From NCBI GenBank assembly GCA_004298045.1, contig SCRM01000021.1:62001-126000 (forward strand): a stretch of 64,000 nucleotides of DNA, given 5' to 3'. Positions 17,223-25,661 of this stretch are shown here, piece by piece. Source of the DNA: Rhodanobacter sp. (GTDB taxonomy: Bacteria > Pseudomonadota > Gammaproteobacteria > Xanthomonadales > Rhodanobacteraceae). The notes under the pieces are model-generated. The model ran no database searches, was not told the origin of the DNA, and saw only the letters and a list, made by a program, of their open reading frames with translations. Position 1 is the stretch's first letter. Every line of letters begins with the position of its first letter. Made by a program: the position numbers and the translations under genes.

Positions 17223-18137
17223 ATGAAAAAGCCGATGGCGCAATGGTGGTTGCCGGCGTTGGATCGCCTGGGCAAGAAACACCCGCTGCGCCAGCAACTC
17301 CTGCGCGCCGACCACCTTGCCGACACCCCACCGGCACGCCTGCCTGCGCTGACGCAGTGGTTCGATGTCGGTACCGCCACGATCCCTGCCGGTGCGCTGC
17401 TGCGGCAGCACTTTGCCGGCGATGCCGGCGATAGCGTGTGGATGGCGGCAGAGCCGGCCTGGGCATTTGCCGACATCAACGGCGTGCGGCTGATGGCGTG
17501 CGGCTCGCTTGAGGTCACCGCGAAGGAGGCTGCGGCACTGGTGTCATCGCTGGCGCCGCTGTTTGCCGAAGTAGGCATGCAGCTGCTTGCGGCAACGCCG
17601 ACGCAATGGCAATTGCGCGCCGCGCCAGACACCGCCTTGCCGGAGCTGACTGCGCCCGAGCAGGCGCTGGGCGAGGATCTGTTCCTGCACCTGCCGAAGG
17701 GTGATGCCGGCAAGCGCTGGCGCATCTTGTTCAATGACGTGCAGATGGCGCTGCACGAGCACCCGGTGAACCTGGCGCGCAAGCGACACGGCGAAACCGT
17801 GGTCAACACCGTGTGGCCATGGGGCGCCGGCAAGCTGCCGGCAACGGTCACCGCGAACGTGGCAGGGGTTGTCAGCGACGAGCCGTTGCTGGTGGCGCTG
17901 GCGGCGCGCGCGGGCATCGAACGCAAACCCTTGTCGCCGGATGCCGTGGCGCTGGCAGCCGCCGGCTGGCTGGTGGACCTGCAAGGACTGGCCGCCGGTG
18001 AGTTCGAGCGCGACTGGTGGCCAAGCATGCAGACCGCCATGGCGCGCCGCGCGCTGCATATCGTGTTCGGCAGCGGCGAATGCTGGGCGTGGCGGCCGTG
18101 GCATCGCTGGCGCATCTGGCGCAGGCCGGCGCGTTGA
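17223..18137 (+). CDS. rpfE: RpfE-type protein (conserved Xanthomonadales protein next to recJ)
   Basis: 304 aa from the ATG at 17223, 11 bases after the ABC-F stop and behind a weak site. No catalytic motif or membrane segment is evident. The protein is Trp-rich near the C terminus (FERDWWPS, GECWAWRPWHRWRIW). The name rests on position and general appearance: in Xanthomonas rpfE lies beside recJ in the rpf pathogenicity-regulation locus, and members are often labelled phosphoglycerate mutase-like. The biochemical function is unknown. The end overlaps the proposed start of recJ by four bases. Confidence 0.6.
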   Translation: MKKPMAQWWLPALDRLGKKHPLRQQLLRADHLADTPPARLPALTQWFDVGTATIPAGALLRQHFAGDAGDSVWMAAEPAWAFADINGVRLMACGSLEVTAKEAAALVSSLAPLFAEVGMQLLAATPTQWQLRAAPDTALPELTAPEQALGEDLFLHLPKGDAGKRWRILFNDVQMALHEHPVNLARKRHGETVVNTVWPWGAGKLPATVTANVAGVVSDEPLLVALAARAGIERKPLSPDAVALAAAGWLVDLQGLAAGEFERDWWPSMQTAMARRALHIVFGSGECWAWRPWHRWRIWRRPAR

Positions 18138-19843
18138 GCGCCCCGACCTTGCGCCGGCGCGTGCCGCAAGGCGAGCCGGCAGGTTGGGATGCCAGCGTGC
18201 ATCCGGTAGTTCAGCGGGTATATGCAGCGCGTGGCGTGTTCGGGCCGACCGGCGTCGAGCATCGCCTGCAACGCCTGTTGCCGCCGCAGACGCTGGGCGG
18301 GCTGGATACAGCCACCGATCTGCTGATCGATGCGATCCGCGCCGGTGAGCACATTCTCGTTGCCGGCGACTACGACTGCGATGGCGCCACCGGTACCACG
18401 GTGGCCGTGCGTGGCCTGCGCATGCTGGGTGCCGCGCACGTCTCCTATGCGGTGCCCAACCGCTTCGTGCACGGTTACGGCCTGACGCCGGCGTTGGTGG
18501 ATTCGCTGTCGCCGCGGCCGCAACTGATCGTCACCGTGGACAACGGTGTCGCCAGCATTGCCGGCGTGGCGCGCGCGCATGAACTGGGCATGCGGGTGAT
18601 CGTCACCGACCACCATTTGCCGGGCGAACGCCTGCCGGCGTGCAATGCGATGGTCAACCCCAACCTTGCCGGCGATGCGTTTCCCAGCAAGGCGCTGGCC
18701 GGCGTTGGCGTGATGTTCTACCTGCTGCTGGCGCTGCGTGCGAAGCTGCGTGCGCAGGGGGCGTTTGCCGGCGGCGAGCCGGATTTGTCCAGCCTGCTCG
18801 ACCTGGTCGCGTTGGGCACCGTGGCCGACCTGGTGCCGCTGGATTTCAACAACCGGGTGCTGGTGGCCGCTGGCCTGCGGCGCATCCGCAGCGGCTACGC
18901 GCATGCCGGCATCGCTGCGCTCGTCGCCTGCGGCAAGCGCAGCGTCGCCACCTTGTGTGCGGCGGACCTCGGTTTTGCCATCGGCCCGCGCCTCAACGCG
19001 GCGGGCCGGCTCGAAGACATGCACATCGGCATTGAATGCCTGCTGGCCGACGATGCCGGCCGCGCGCAACGCCTGGCCGGGGAACTCGACGAGATCAACC
19101 ACGCGCGCCGCGACCTGCAAGCCTCGATGGTGGCTGCGGCGGAAACCATGGTGGCCGGCATCGGCGACAACGGCGCTACCGGCGTCGCGCTGTACGAGCC
19201 CTCGTGGCATGCCGGCGTCGTCGGGCTGGTGGCGTCGAAGCTCAAGGATCGCCTGCATCGTCCGGTGATTGCCTTTGCCCCTGCCAGCGACGATGACCCG
19301 CAGCAATTGCGTGGTTCCGGCCGTTCAATCGCCGGTTTCCACCTGCGCGACGCGCTGGCCATGATCGACGCCCGCGAGCCGGGTTTGATCGAGCGCTTTG
19401 GCGGCCATGCGATGGCGGCCGGGCTCAGCTTGCCGGCGGCGCATTACCCGCGGTTCGCCCAGGCCTTCGACCACACGGCGAGCGAGCTCATCGCGCCCGA
19501 ATCGCTGCAGGCCACGTTGTATACCGATGGCGAATTGCTGGTGGGGGACTTTTCGCTGGACCTTGCCCGCCAGTTGCGTGATGCCGGGCCATGGGGGCAG
19601 GGCTTCCCGCCGCCGGTGTTCGACGGCGTGTTCGATTGCGCTGGCTGGAAACGCATGGGCGAAAACCATTGGCGGCTCAACCTGCGCGATGCGCGCGACG
19701 GCGCCACGCACGATGCGGTGATGTTCAATGTCGGCGCCGCCACGCCGCCCGCGCGCCTGCGTGCGGCGTTCGAGCTGGTGGTCAACGACTGGCAGGGCAG
19801 GGAGTCGCCGCGCCTGCTGCTGCGCCACGTGGAGGCATGCTGA
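18134..19843 (+). CDS. recJ: Single-stranded-DNA-specific exonuclease RecJ
   Basis: 569 aa (E. coli 577). DHH phosphoesterase motifs: GDYDCDGATGTT, VTVDNGVAS, VTDHHLPGE (the DHH triad) and the DHHA1-domain motif IGPRLNAAGRL. It degrades 5'-ended single strands in recombination and mismatch repair. The first conserved residues (RRRVPQGE...HPVVQRVYAARGV) come soon after a TTG at 18134 that overlaps the rpfE stop as TTGA, so coupled re-initiation is likely. An in-frame ATG at 18080 lies wholly inside rpfE and is the alternative start. Confidence 0.93.
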   Translation: MSAPTLRRRVPQGEPAGWDASVHPVVQRVYAARGVFGPTGVEHRLQRLLPPQTLGGLDTATDLLIDAIRAGEHILVAGDYDCDGATGTTVAVRGLRMLGAAHVSYAVPNRFVHGYGLTPALVDSLSPRPQLIVTVDNGVASIAGVARAHELGMRVIVTDHHLPGERLPACNAMVNPNLAGDAFPSKALAGVGVMFYLLLALRAKLRAQGAFAGGEPDLSSLLDLVALGTVADLVPLDFNNRVLVAAGLRRIRSGYAHAGIAALVACGKRSVATLCAADLGFAIGPRLNAAGRLEDMHIGIECLLADDAGRAQRLAGELDEINHARRDLQASMVAAAETMVAGIGDNGATGVALYEPSWHAGVVGLVASKLKDRLHRPVIAFAPASDDDPQQLRGSGRSIAGFHLRDALAMIDAREPGLIERFGGHAMAAGLSLPAAHYPRFAQAFDHTASELIAPESLQATLYTDGELLVGDFSLDLARQLRDAGPWGQGFPPPVFDGVFDCAGWKRMGENHWRLNLRDARDGATHDAVMFNVGAATPPARLRAAFELVVNDWQGRESPRLLLRHVEAC

Positions 19844-19878
19844 TTCGGCCATCCATACGGCTAATGCCGAATCGTCAC

Positions 19879-19907
19879 TTGCAAGCACGCGCCGTATCTG
19901 TTCTAGT
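19879..19907 (+). promoter_or_regulatory. Candidate promoter of the asnB leader
   Basis: TTGCAA (19879-19884) and TCTAGT (19902-19907) are 17 bases apart and match the sigma-70 hexamers at four of six positions each. Transcription would begin at about 19914-19915, on or next to the first ATG of the leader peptide, so the message could be leaderless. Inference from spacing only. Confidence 0.4.
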
Positions 19908-19914
19908 CGGTGTC

Positions 19915-20037
19915 ATGTCACCGATGACTTCCACTGCCCTGGACTCCAACGCCGCCGCGGCGTTCGGCTTGGCCGTGGCTGCCGGCAACAACAATCGCGC
20001 GAACAATAACGCCAACTGTTGGCGGGCCCGCGCGTAG
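19915..20037 (+). CDS. Asparagine-rich leader peptide upstream of asnB
   Basis: 40 codons from the ATG at 19915 (or 37 from the ATG at 19924) to TAG at 20035-20037. The peptide ends GNNNRANNNANCWRARA: seven Asn codons (AAC and AAT) fall within eleven codons at about 19990-20016, just before the hairpin-forming region. This is the signature of an amino-acid-specific attenuation leader, and the gene behind it is asparagine synthetase. No strong ribosome-binding site is seen, which agrees with a leaderless or weakly initiated start. I know of no named equivalent. Confidence 0.8.
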   Translation: MSPMTSTALDSNAAAAFGLAVAAGNNNRANNNANCWRARA

Positions 20038-20098
20038 CTGCAAGTTTCATCACAGACACGCAAACCGGGGCCCGCCGAAAAGCGGGCCCCGTTTTTTT
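20010..20098 (+). terminator. Attenuator: 1:2 hairpin, alternative 2:3 pairing, 3:4 terminator
   Basis: Terminator: CGGGGCCCGC (20066-20075), loop CGAAAA, GCGGGCCCCG (20082-20091), then seven T (20092-20098), a perfect 10-bp stem. Antiterminator: GCGGGCCC (20022-20029) can pair with GGGCCCGC (20068-20075), removing the left arm of the terminator. Protector: CGCCAA (20010-20015) pairs with TTGGCG (20019-20024), tying up the antiterminator strand. A ribosome stalled on the Asn codons would cover the protector arm and allow read-through into asnB. Confidence 0.85.
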
Positions 20099-20131
20099 GT
20101 GCCTTCCATTCACCCTGAAAAGGCAAAAACC

Positions 20132-21799
20132 ATGTGTGGCATCTTTGGCATGTTCGACCTGCAACCCGGCGACGACGTCGCCACGCTGCGCCGGCAGGCG
20201 CTTGATCTCTCGCGCCGCCAACGCCATCGCGGGCCGGATTGGAGCGGCGTGTTTGCCGACGACGGCGCGATCCTGGTGCACGAGCGCCTGGCGATCGTTG
20301 ACCCGGCCTCCGGGGCGCAGCCGCTGCGTTCGCGCGACGGCCAGCTCGCGCTGGCGGTGAACGGCGAGATCTACAACCACAAGGTGCTGCGCGCCGCCAC
20401 CGACTACGATTTCACCACCGGCTCCGACTGCGAAGTCATCAACGCCCTGTATCGTCAGCAGGGCGCCGACTTCGTGCCGCGACTCAACGGCATCTTTGCC
20501 TTCGTGCTGTGGGATGCCGCCGCCCGCCGCTACCTCGTAGCGCGCGACCCGATCGGTGTGTGCCCGCTGTACTGGGGCCACGACGCGCAGGGCCGCACCT
20601 GCGTCGCCTCGGAAATGAAAGTGCTTGCCGAGCTGTGCGCTGACGTCGCCGAGTTCCCTGCCGGGTATCTGTACGACAGCGCCACTGGCGAGTTGCGCCA
20701 GTACTACGTCAAACCGTGGCGCGACTACGCCGCCACCAAGGGCCACGTGCCGGCCCCGGCCGCGTTGCGCAAGGCGTTCGAGGATGCCGTGCATCGCCAG
20801 CTGATGACCGATGTGCCCTACGGCGTGCTGCTTTCCGGCGGGCTGGATTCGTCGCTGGTCGCCGCGTGCGCCGCCAAATTCGCGCGCGAGCGGATCGAGG
20901 AGGACGACCGCAGCGAAGCCTGGTGGCCACGCCTGCATTCGTTCGCGATCGGACTGGAAGGCTCGCCCGACCTCGCCGCGGCCAAGGTCGCCGCCGACGC
21001 GCTCGGCACCGTGCACCACGGGTTCGTCTACACCTTCCAGGAAGGCCTGGATGCCGTGCCGGAGGTGATCCGGCACCTGGAAACCTACGACGTCACTACC
21101 ATCCGCGCCGCCACGCCGATGTACCTCATGGCGCGCCGGATCAAGGCGATGGGCGTGAAGATGGTGCTCTCGGGCGAAGGTTCGGACGAAATCTTCGGCG
21201 GGTACCTCTATTTCCACAAGGCACCGTCGGCCAAGGCGTTCCACGAGGAAACCGTGCGCAAGCTCGACACCCTGCACGCCTACGACTGCCTGCGCGCGAA
21301 CAAGTCGATGATGGCCTGGGGCGTGGAGGCGCGCGTGCCGTTTCTCGATCTGGAATTCATCGACGTGGCGATGGGCATCGACGCCGCGGCGAAGATGGCC
21401 GGCCACGGCAAGATCGAGAAATCCATCCTGCGCGAGGCCTTTGAAGGTGCGCTGCCGAAGGAAATCCTCTGGCGCCAGAAGGAGCAGTTCAGCGATGGCG
21501 TTGGCTATGGCTGGATCGACGAACTCAAGGCGCATGCGGAGAAGTCGGTGAGCGATCGCGAATTTGCTGCGGCCGCCGCGCGCTTCCCGTTCAACACGCC
21601 GGAAACCAAGGAGGCGTATTTCTACCGCCGCATCTTCGAGAGCCACTACCCGAGCCCGGCGGCGGTCGCCACCGTACCCGGCGGCAAGTCCATCGCCTGC
21701 TCCTCGCCGGCCGCCATCGCGTGGGATCCGAGCTTTGCCAAGCTGGCCGACCCGTCCGGCCGTGCAGTGAAGAGCGTGCACGAACATGCGCTGAGCTGA
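20132..21799 (+). CDS. asnB: Asparagine synthetase B (glutamine-hydrolysing)
   Basis: 555 aa (E. coli AsnB 554). It begins MCGIFG, so that Met removal exposes the catalytic Cys of the class II glutaminase domain (residues about 1-190, with VNGEIYNHK and RDPIGVCPLYWG). The synthetase domain follows, with the ATP-pyrophosphatase P-loop VLLSGGLDSSLVA and GEGSDEIFGGY. It makes Asn from Asp, Gln and ATP. The start at 20132 is fixed by the need for Cys2. It lies 33 bases beyond the attenuator terminator, so expression should depend on read-through. Confidence 0.97.
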   Translation: MCGIFGMFDLQPGDDVATLRRQALDLSRRQRHRGPDWSGVFADDGAILVHERLAIVDPASGAQPLRSRDGQLALAVNGEIYNHKVLRAATDYDFTTGSDCEVINALYRQQGADFVPRLNGIFAFVLWDAAARRYLVARDPIGVCPLYWGHDAQGRTCVASEMKVLAELCADVAEFPAGYLYDSATGELRQYYVKPWRDYAATKGHVPAPAALRKAFEDAVHRQLMTDVPYGVLLSGGLDSSLVAACAAKFARERIEEDDRSEAWWPRLHSFAIGLEGSPDLAAAKVAADALGTVHHGFVYTFQEGLDAVPEVIRHLETYDVTTIRAATPMYLMARRIKAMGVKMVLSGEGSDEIFGGYLYFHKAPSAKAFHEETVRKLDTLHAYDCLRANKSMMAWGVEARVPFLDLEFIDVAMGIDAAAKMAGHGKIEKSILREAFEGALPKEILWRQKEQFSDGVGYGWIDELKAHAEKSVSDREFAAAAARFPFNTPETKEAYFYRRIFESHYPSPAAVATVPGGKSIACSSPAAIAWDPSFAKLADPSGRAVKSVHEHALS

Positions 21800-21835
21800 G
21801 CTCGGAACGCGTTCTGGTTCAGCTCTGGCGCGTAT

Positions 21836-21867
21836 CCGAGCCGGCAACCGTGCGGTTGCCGGCTCGG
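21836..21867. terminator. Perfect 15-bp hairpin after asnB
   Basis: The arms CCGAGCCGGCAACCG (21836-21850) and CGGTTGCCGGCTCGG (21853-21867) are exact complements with a two-base loop TG. There is no T-run, so termination efficiency is uncertain. The position 37 bases after the asnB stop suggests a 3' end or an RNA-stabilising structure. Confidence 0.6.
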
Positions 21868-22002
21868 CCGCGCGTCGCCGCGGTCGATTCGCACCGTGCG
21901 CCGTTGGCGGTCGGTCGATGGCGCGCGCGATGCAGGTGCGGGTCAGCCAGCCGCGGGGAGCGCTCTGTTAAGATGGCAAGCCAACTTATTGCGCGCCCGA
22001 CC

Positions 22003-23128
22003 ATGACCGAACCGCATCCCATTCTTGCGCAGATTGCCGACCTTACGGAACGCGTCGAGTCGCTTAGGGGGTATCTTTGACTACCCCACCAAGCTCGAAC
22101 GCCTCGAAGAAGTAACCCGCGAGCTGGAAAACCCCGACATCTGGGACAACCCGACGCGCGCGCAGGAGCTGGGCCGCGAGCGGGCGCGGCTGGAGTCGGT
22201 GGTCAACGGCATCCGCGAACTCGCATCGGGTTTGAACGACGCGCGCGAACTGCTGGAAATGGCCAACGCCGACGGCGACGAGGAAACGGCTGCTGCCGTG
22301 CACCGTGACGTCGACCGGCTTGATGCACGGGTGGCCAAGCTCGAATTCCAGCGGATGTTCTCGGGCAAAATGGACGCCTGCAACGCGTTTGTCGACATCC
22401 AGGCTGGCGCCGGCGGTACCGAGGCCCAGGACTGGGCCGAAATGCTGTTGCGCATGTACCTGCGTTGGGCCGAGTCGCGCGGCTGGAAAACCGAGATGAT
22501 GGAAGCCTCCGGCGGCGAAGTGGCCGGAATCAAATCGGCCACGTTCCGGGTGGAAGGCGACTATGCCTACGGCTGGCTCAAGACCGAAATTGGCGTGCAT
22601 CGCCTCGTGCGCAAAAGCCCGTTCGACTCCGATAACCGCCGCCATACCAGCTTCACCAGCGTGTTCGTTTCGCCCGAGGTGGACGACGAGATCGAGATCG
22701 AGATCAACCCGGCGGACATCAAGATGGATGTGTACCGTTCATCCGGCGCGGGTGGCCAGCACGTTAACAAGACCGAATCGGCGGTGCGTCTGACCCACGT
22801 GCCCACCGGCGTGGTGGTGGCCTGCCAGGTGGAGCGCAGTCAGCATTCCAACCGCGATCGCGCGATGAAAATGCTGAAGGCGCGCCTGTACGAGCTGGAA
22901 GTGCAGAAGCGCAACGCTGAGCGCGATGCGGTGGAGGCCACCAAATCGGACATCGGCTGGGGCAGCCAGATCCGCAACTACGTGCTCGACCAGAGCCGCA
23001 TCAAGGATCTGCGCACCGGCGTGGAACGCACCGACACGCAGAAAGTGCTCGATGGCGACCTTGACGAATTCATCGAGGCCAGCCTGAAATCCGGGCTCGA
23101 CGCCGGTGCCAAGCGCATCGACGCCTGA
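22003..23128 (+). CDS. prfB: Peptide chain release factor 2 (programmed +1 frameshift)
   Basis: The protein is encoded in two frames: 22003-22077 (25 codons), then, skipping T22078, 22079-23128, giving 374 aa (E. coli 365). Frame 1 ends at TGA 22078-22080; frame 2 continues [14 protein letters not shown]2 hallmarks follow: the stop-codon-reading tripeptide SPF in [15 protein letters not shown] and the GGQ loop [13 protein letters not shown] for peptidyl-tRNA hydrolysis. RF2 recognises UGA and UAA. The in-frame UGA is read by RF2 itself, so low RF2 favours frameshifting. An upstream in-frame ATG at 21973 exists, but the family N terminus fits 22003. Confidence 0.96.
22066..22081 (+). promoter_or_regulatory. 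RF2 programmed frameshift signal
   Basis: A Shine-Dalgarno-like AGGGGG (22066-22071) sits three bases before CTT TGA C (22075-22081), the conserved slippery codon, stop and following C of bacterial prfB genes. Pairing of AGGGGG with 16S rRNA pushes the ribosome +1. Confidence 0.95.
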
Positions 23129-23165
23129 GCGACAATCCTGGTTGACTGACGACGAGGTGGCAGGC

Positions 23166-23495
23166 ATGAAACGCAAACACGTATGCACCATCGCAGCAGC
23201 TCTGGTGTTGGCCCTGGGCGCAACCAGCGCTGTGGCAAACCCGCAGGACAGCGCCAAGCAGACCATCAAGCAGGACGCCAAGACCGTGGGGCACGGCGTG
23301 GCCGACGGCGCACGCACGGTCGGTCATGCCACGCGCGACGTCGCGGTCAAGATCGGGCACGGCGCCAAGGAAGCCGGCGTCGGCATCGGGCACGGCGCGA
23401 AGAAGGCGGGCATCGCGGTGGGTCATGGCGCGAAAGAGGGCTGGGACGCCACCAAGGCCGGTGCCAAAAAAGCGTTCGGCAAAGACGGCAACTGA
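23166..23495 (+). CDS. Secreted LEA-like protein with five 11-residue repeats
   Basis: 109 aa. The signal peptide [24 protein letters not shown] is followed by a mature, strongly hydrophilic Lys/Gly/Ala-rich chain. Residues about 41-95 form five consecutive 11-residue repeats: [44 protein letters not shown] and [11 protein letters not shown]. Undecapeptide repeats of this composition recall group 3 LEA desiccation-protection proteins and amphipathic 11-mer helices. Function is unknown; a role in envelope stress is speculation. It lies between prfB and lysS on the same strand. Confidence 0.75.
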   Translation: MKRKHVCTIAAALVLALGATSAVANPQDSAKQTIKQDAKTVGHGVADGARTVGHATRDVAVKIGHGAKEAGVGIGHGAKKAGIAVGHGAKEGWDATKAGAKKAFGKDGN

Positions 23496-23560
23496 TCCGG
23501 CGCGGATGCGCCATCGATGAACCCAGACCGGCGGTGCCGGTGCGGAGACCACGCGAACCC

Positions 23561-25081
23561 ATGAGCGAAACCACCGATACCCAGCCCGTCGACGAAAACA
23601 AGTTGATTGCCGAGCGGCGCGAAAAACTGACTGCGCTGCGCGGGCGGGGCATTGCCTTTCCGAACGACTTCCGCATCGACAGCTTTGCCGGCGACCTGCA
23701 GGCCGAGTTTGCCGACAAGGAGGCGTGGACGCCGGAGGCGATCGAAGCGCTGCATCGGCGGGTGAAAATGGCCGGCCGCATCGTGCTCAAGCGCGTGCAG
23801 GGCAAGATCAGTTTCGTGCAGGTGCAGGACATGGGCGGGCGCATCCAGTTGTTCCTGCACCAGAACGCGCTGGGCGAGGAAACCTACGGCGCGTTCAAGG
23901 GCTGGGATATCGGCGACATCGTCGGCGCCGAGGGCGAGCTGATCCGCACCAAGGCGGGCGAACTGTCGATCAAGGCGGACCAGCTGCGGCTGCTGACCAA
24001 GAGCCTGCGCCCGCTGCCCGACAAGCACCATGGCATGGCCGATGTCGAGCAGCGCTACCGCCAGCGCTACGTCGACCTCATCGTCACCCCGGAGGCGCGC
24101 GACACCTTCCAGAAGCGCTCGCGCGTGATCGGCTTCATCCGCCACTGGCTGGAGGCCGCACCGCGCCGCTTCATGGAAGTGGAAACGCCGATGATGCACG
24201 TGATCCCCGGCGGCGCCACGGCCAAGCCGTTCGTTACCCACCATAATGCGCTGGACATTGATCTTTACCTCCGCGTGGCGCCGGAGCTGCACCTGAAGCG
24301 CCTCGTGGTCGGCGGCTTCGAGCGTGTCTACGAGCTCAACCGCTGCTTCCGCAACGAGGGCGTCTCCACCCGCCACAACCCCGAGTTCACCACGCTCGAG
24401 TTGTACCAGGCCTACGCCAGCTACAACGAGATCATGGATCTCACTGAAACCCTGATCCGCGAAGTCGCGCGGACGGTGATCGGCACCACGCAGCTCAGTT
24501 GGGACGGCAACACAATCGACGTCGGCCAGCCGTTCCGCCGCTGGACGATGGAAGACGCCGTGCTGGAGAAGAACCCGGAGATCCGGCGCGCCGAATTGCG
24601 CGATCGCGCGGCGCTCGCTGCGCACGCCAGGCGCCTCGGCATCGCCGTCAAGGATGGCTATGGCTGGGGCAAGCTGCTGCAGGAAATCTTCGAGAAGACG
24701 GTGGAGGAAACGCTGATCCAGCCGACCTTCATCACCCAGCACCCGAAAGAGGTTTCCCCGCTGGCGCGCGAGAACGATACCGACAAGGGCATCACCGACC
24801 GCTTCGAGCTGTTCGTCAGCGGCAAGGAAATCGCCAACGGTTTCTCCGAGCTCAACGACCCGGAGGATCAGGCCTCACGGTTCAAGGCGCAGGTCGCCGC
24901 GCTGGCTGCCGGCGACGACGAGGCCATGCACTACGACGCCGACTACATCCGTGCGCTCGAAGTCGGCCTGCCGCCCACCGGCGGCCTCGGCATCGGCATC
25001 GATCGCCTGGTGATGCTGCTCACCGGCTCCGCGTCCATCCGCGACGTGCTGCTGTTCCCGTACATGCGCCCGGAGGCGTGA
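23561..25081 (+). CDS. lysS: Lysyl-tRNA synthetase (class II)
   Basis: 506 aa (E. coli LysS 505). An N-terminal OB-fold anticodon-binding domain (about residues 70-170, including [20 protein letters not shown]) precedes the class II catalytic domain with motif 2 ([18 protein letters not shown]) and motif 3 ([12 protein letters not shown]). It charges tRNA-Lys. The prfB-lysS order is also found in E. coli and in the Xanthomonas rpf region. The start ATG 23561 gives the expected N terminus. Confidence 0.97.
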   Translation: MSETTDTQPVDENKLIAERREKLTALRGRGIAFPNDFRIDSFAGDLQAEFADKEAWTPEAIEALHRRVKMAGRIVLKRVQGKISFVQVQDMGGRIQLFLHQNALGEETYGAFKGWDIGDIVGAEGELIRTKAGELSIKADQLRLLTKSLRPLPDKHHGMADVEQRYRQRYVDLIVTPEARDTFQKRSRVIGFIRHWLEAAPRRFMEVETPMMHVIPGGATAKPFVTHHNALDIDLYLRVAPELHLKRLVVGGFERVYELNRCFRNEGVSTRHNPEFTTLELYQAYASYNEIMDLTETLIREVARTVIGTTQLSWDGNTIDVGQPFRRWTMEDAVLEKNPEIRRAELRDRAALAAHARRLGIAVKDGYGWGKLLQEIFEKTVEETLIQPTFITQHPKEVSPLARENDTDKGITDRFELFVSGKEIANGFSELNDPEDQASRFKAQVAALAAGDDEAMHYDADYIRALEVGLPPTGGLGIGIDRLVMLLTGSASIRDVLLFPYMRPEA

Positions 25082-25083
25082 CC

Positions 25084-25383
25084 ATGTGGTACGCGATCGT
25101 TGGCACCGACAACCCGGATTCGCTGGCAGGCCGCAAGGCGGCGCGGCCAGCGCATTTGGCGCGGCTCAAGCAGCTGCAGGCGGAAGGGCGGCTCTTCGTG
25201 GCCGGACCGTTTCCGGCCATCGACTCCCCCGACCCCGGCCCGGCCGGGTTCACCGGCAGCCTGATCGTGGCCGAATTCACGTCGCTGGCGGATGCCGAAA
25301 CCTGGGCCAAGGCCGATCCGTACCTGGCCGCGGGGGTTTATCGCGAAACCGCGGTCAAGCCGTTCCTGAAGGCGTTGCCGTGA
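25084..25383 (+). CDS. YciI-family protein
   Basis: 99 aa; the ATG is two bases past the lysS stop. It shows the YciI dimeric ferredoxin-like fold signature: [28 protein letters not shown] with the central His, then [27 protein letters not shown] and the C-terminal V-KPF. The family is of unknown or varied function; a His-Asp pair has been proposed as catalytic. It overlaps the next gene by four bases (GTGA), so lysS-yciI-bolA appear to be one transcript. Confidence 0.88.
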   Translation: MWYAIVGTDNPDSLAGRKAARPAHLARLKQLQAEGRLFVAGPFPAIDSPDPGPAGFTGSLIVAEFTSLADAETWAKADPYLAAGVYRETAVKPFLKALP

Positions 25384-25637
25384 GCGACCACGGCGCGACG
25401 ATGGCCGAGATCCGCGCGCGGCTCACCGCCGAATTCGCGCCGAGCGAGCTGGAGGTGATCGACGACGGCCACCTGCACATCGGCCACGCGGCGGAAGGCA
25501 AGGGGCACTATCGCGTGCGCATCGTCAGCGCCGCGTTTGCCGGGGTCGCGCCGGTCAAGCGCCACCGGATGGTCTACGCGGCGCTGGCCGACCTGATGGA
25601 TCACGGCGTCCACGCGCTGTCGATCGATGCGAAATAA
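25380..25637 (+). CDS. BolA-family protein
   Basis: 85 aa from GTG at 25380, which overlaps the preceding TGA and has GAAGG seven bases upstream; an ATG at 25401 would give 78 aa. BolA fold: [27 protein letters not shown] and the nucleic-acid-binding helix-turn region [13 protein letters not shown] with the terminal HALSI. BolA proteins pair with monothiol glutaredoxins in iron handling and also act as regulators. The invariant RHRMVY is intact. It is 24 bases upstream of smc. Confidence 0.9.
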   Translation: MSDHGATMAEIRARLTAEFAPSELEVIDDGHLHIGHAAEGKGHYRVRIVSAAFAGVAPVKRHRMVYAALADLMDHGVHALSIDAK

Positions 25638-25661
25638 CCCGCCCCTTCCGGCAGTGACCGC

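Noticed and set aside
19911-19925. TGTCA pair near 19913-19922 as a third Pho box
   Set aside because: The two copies are 5 bases apart, not 11, and they lie within the leader start.
21973-22002. Earlier in-frame ATG for prfB
   Set aside because: RF2 proteins normally begin shortly before the frameshift site; the 22003 start gives the usual 25-codon first frame.
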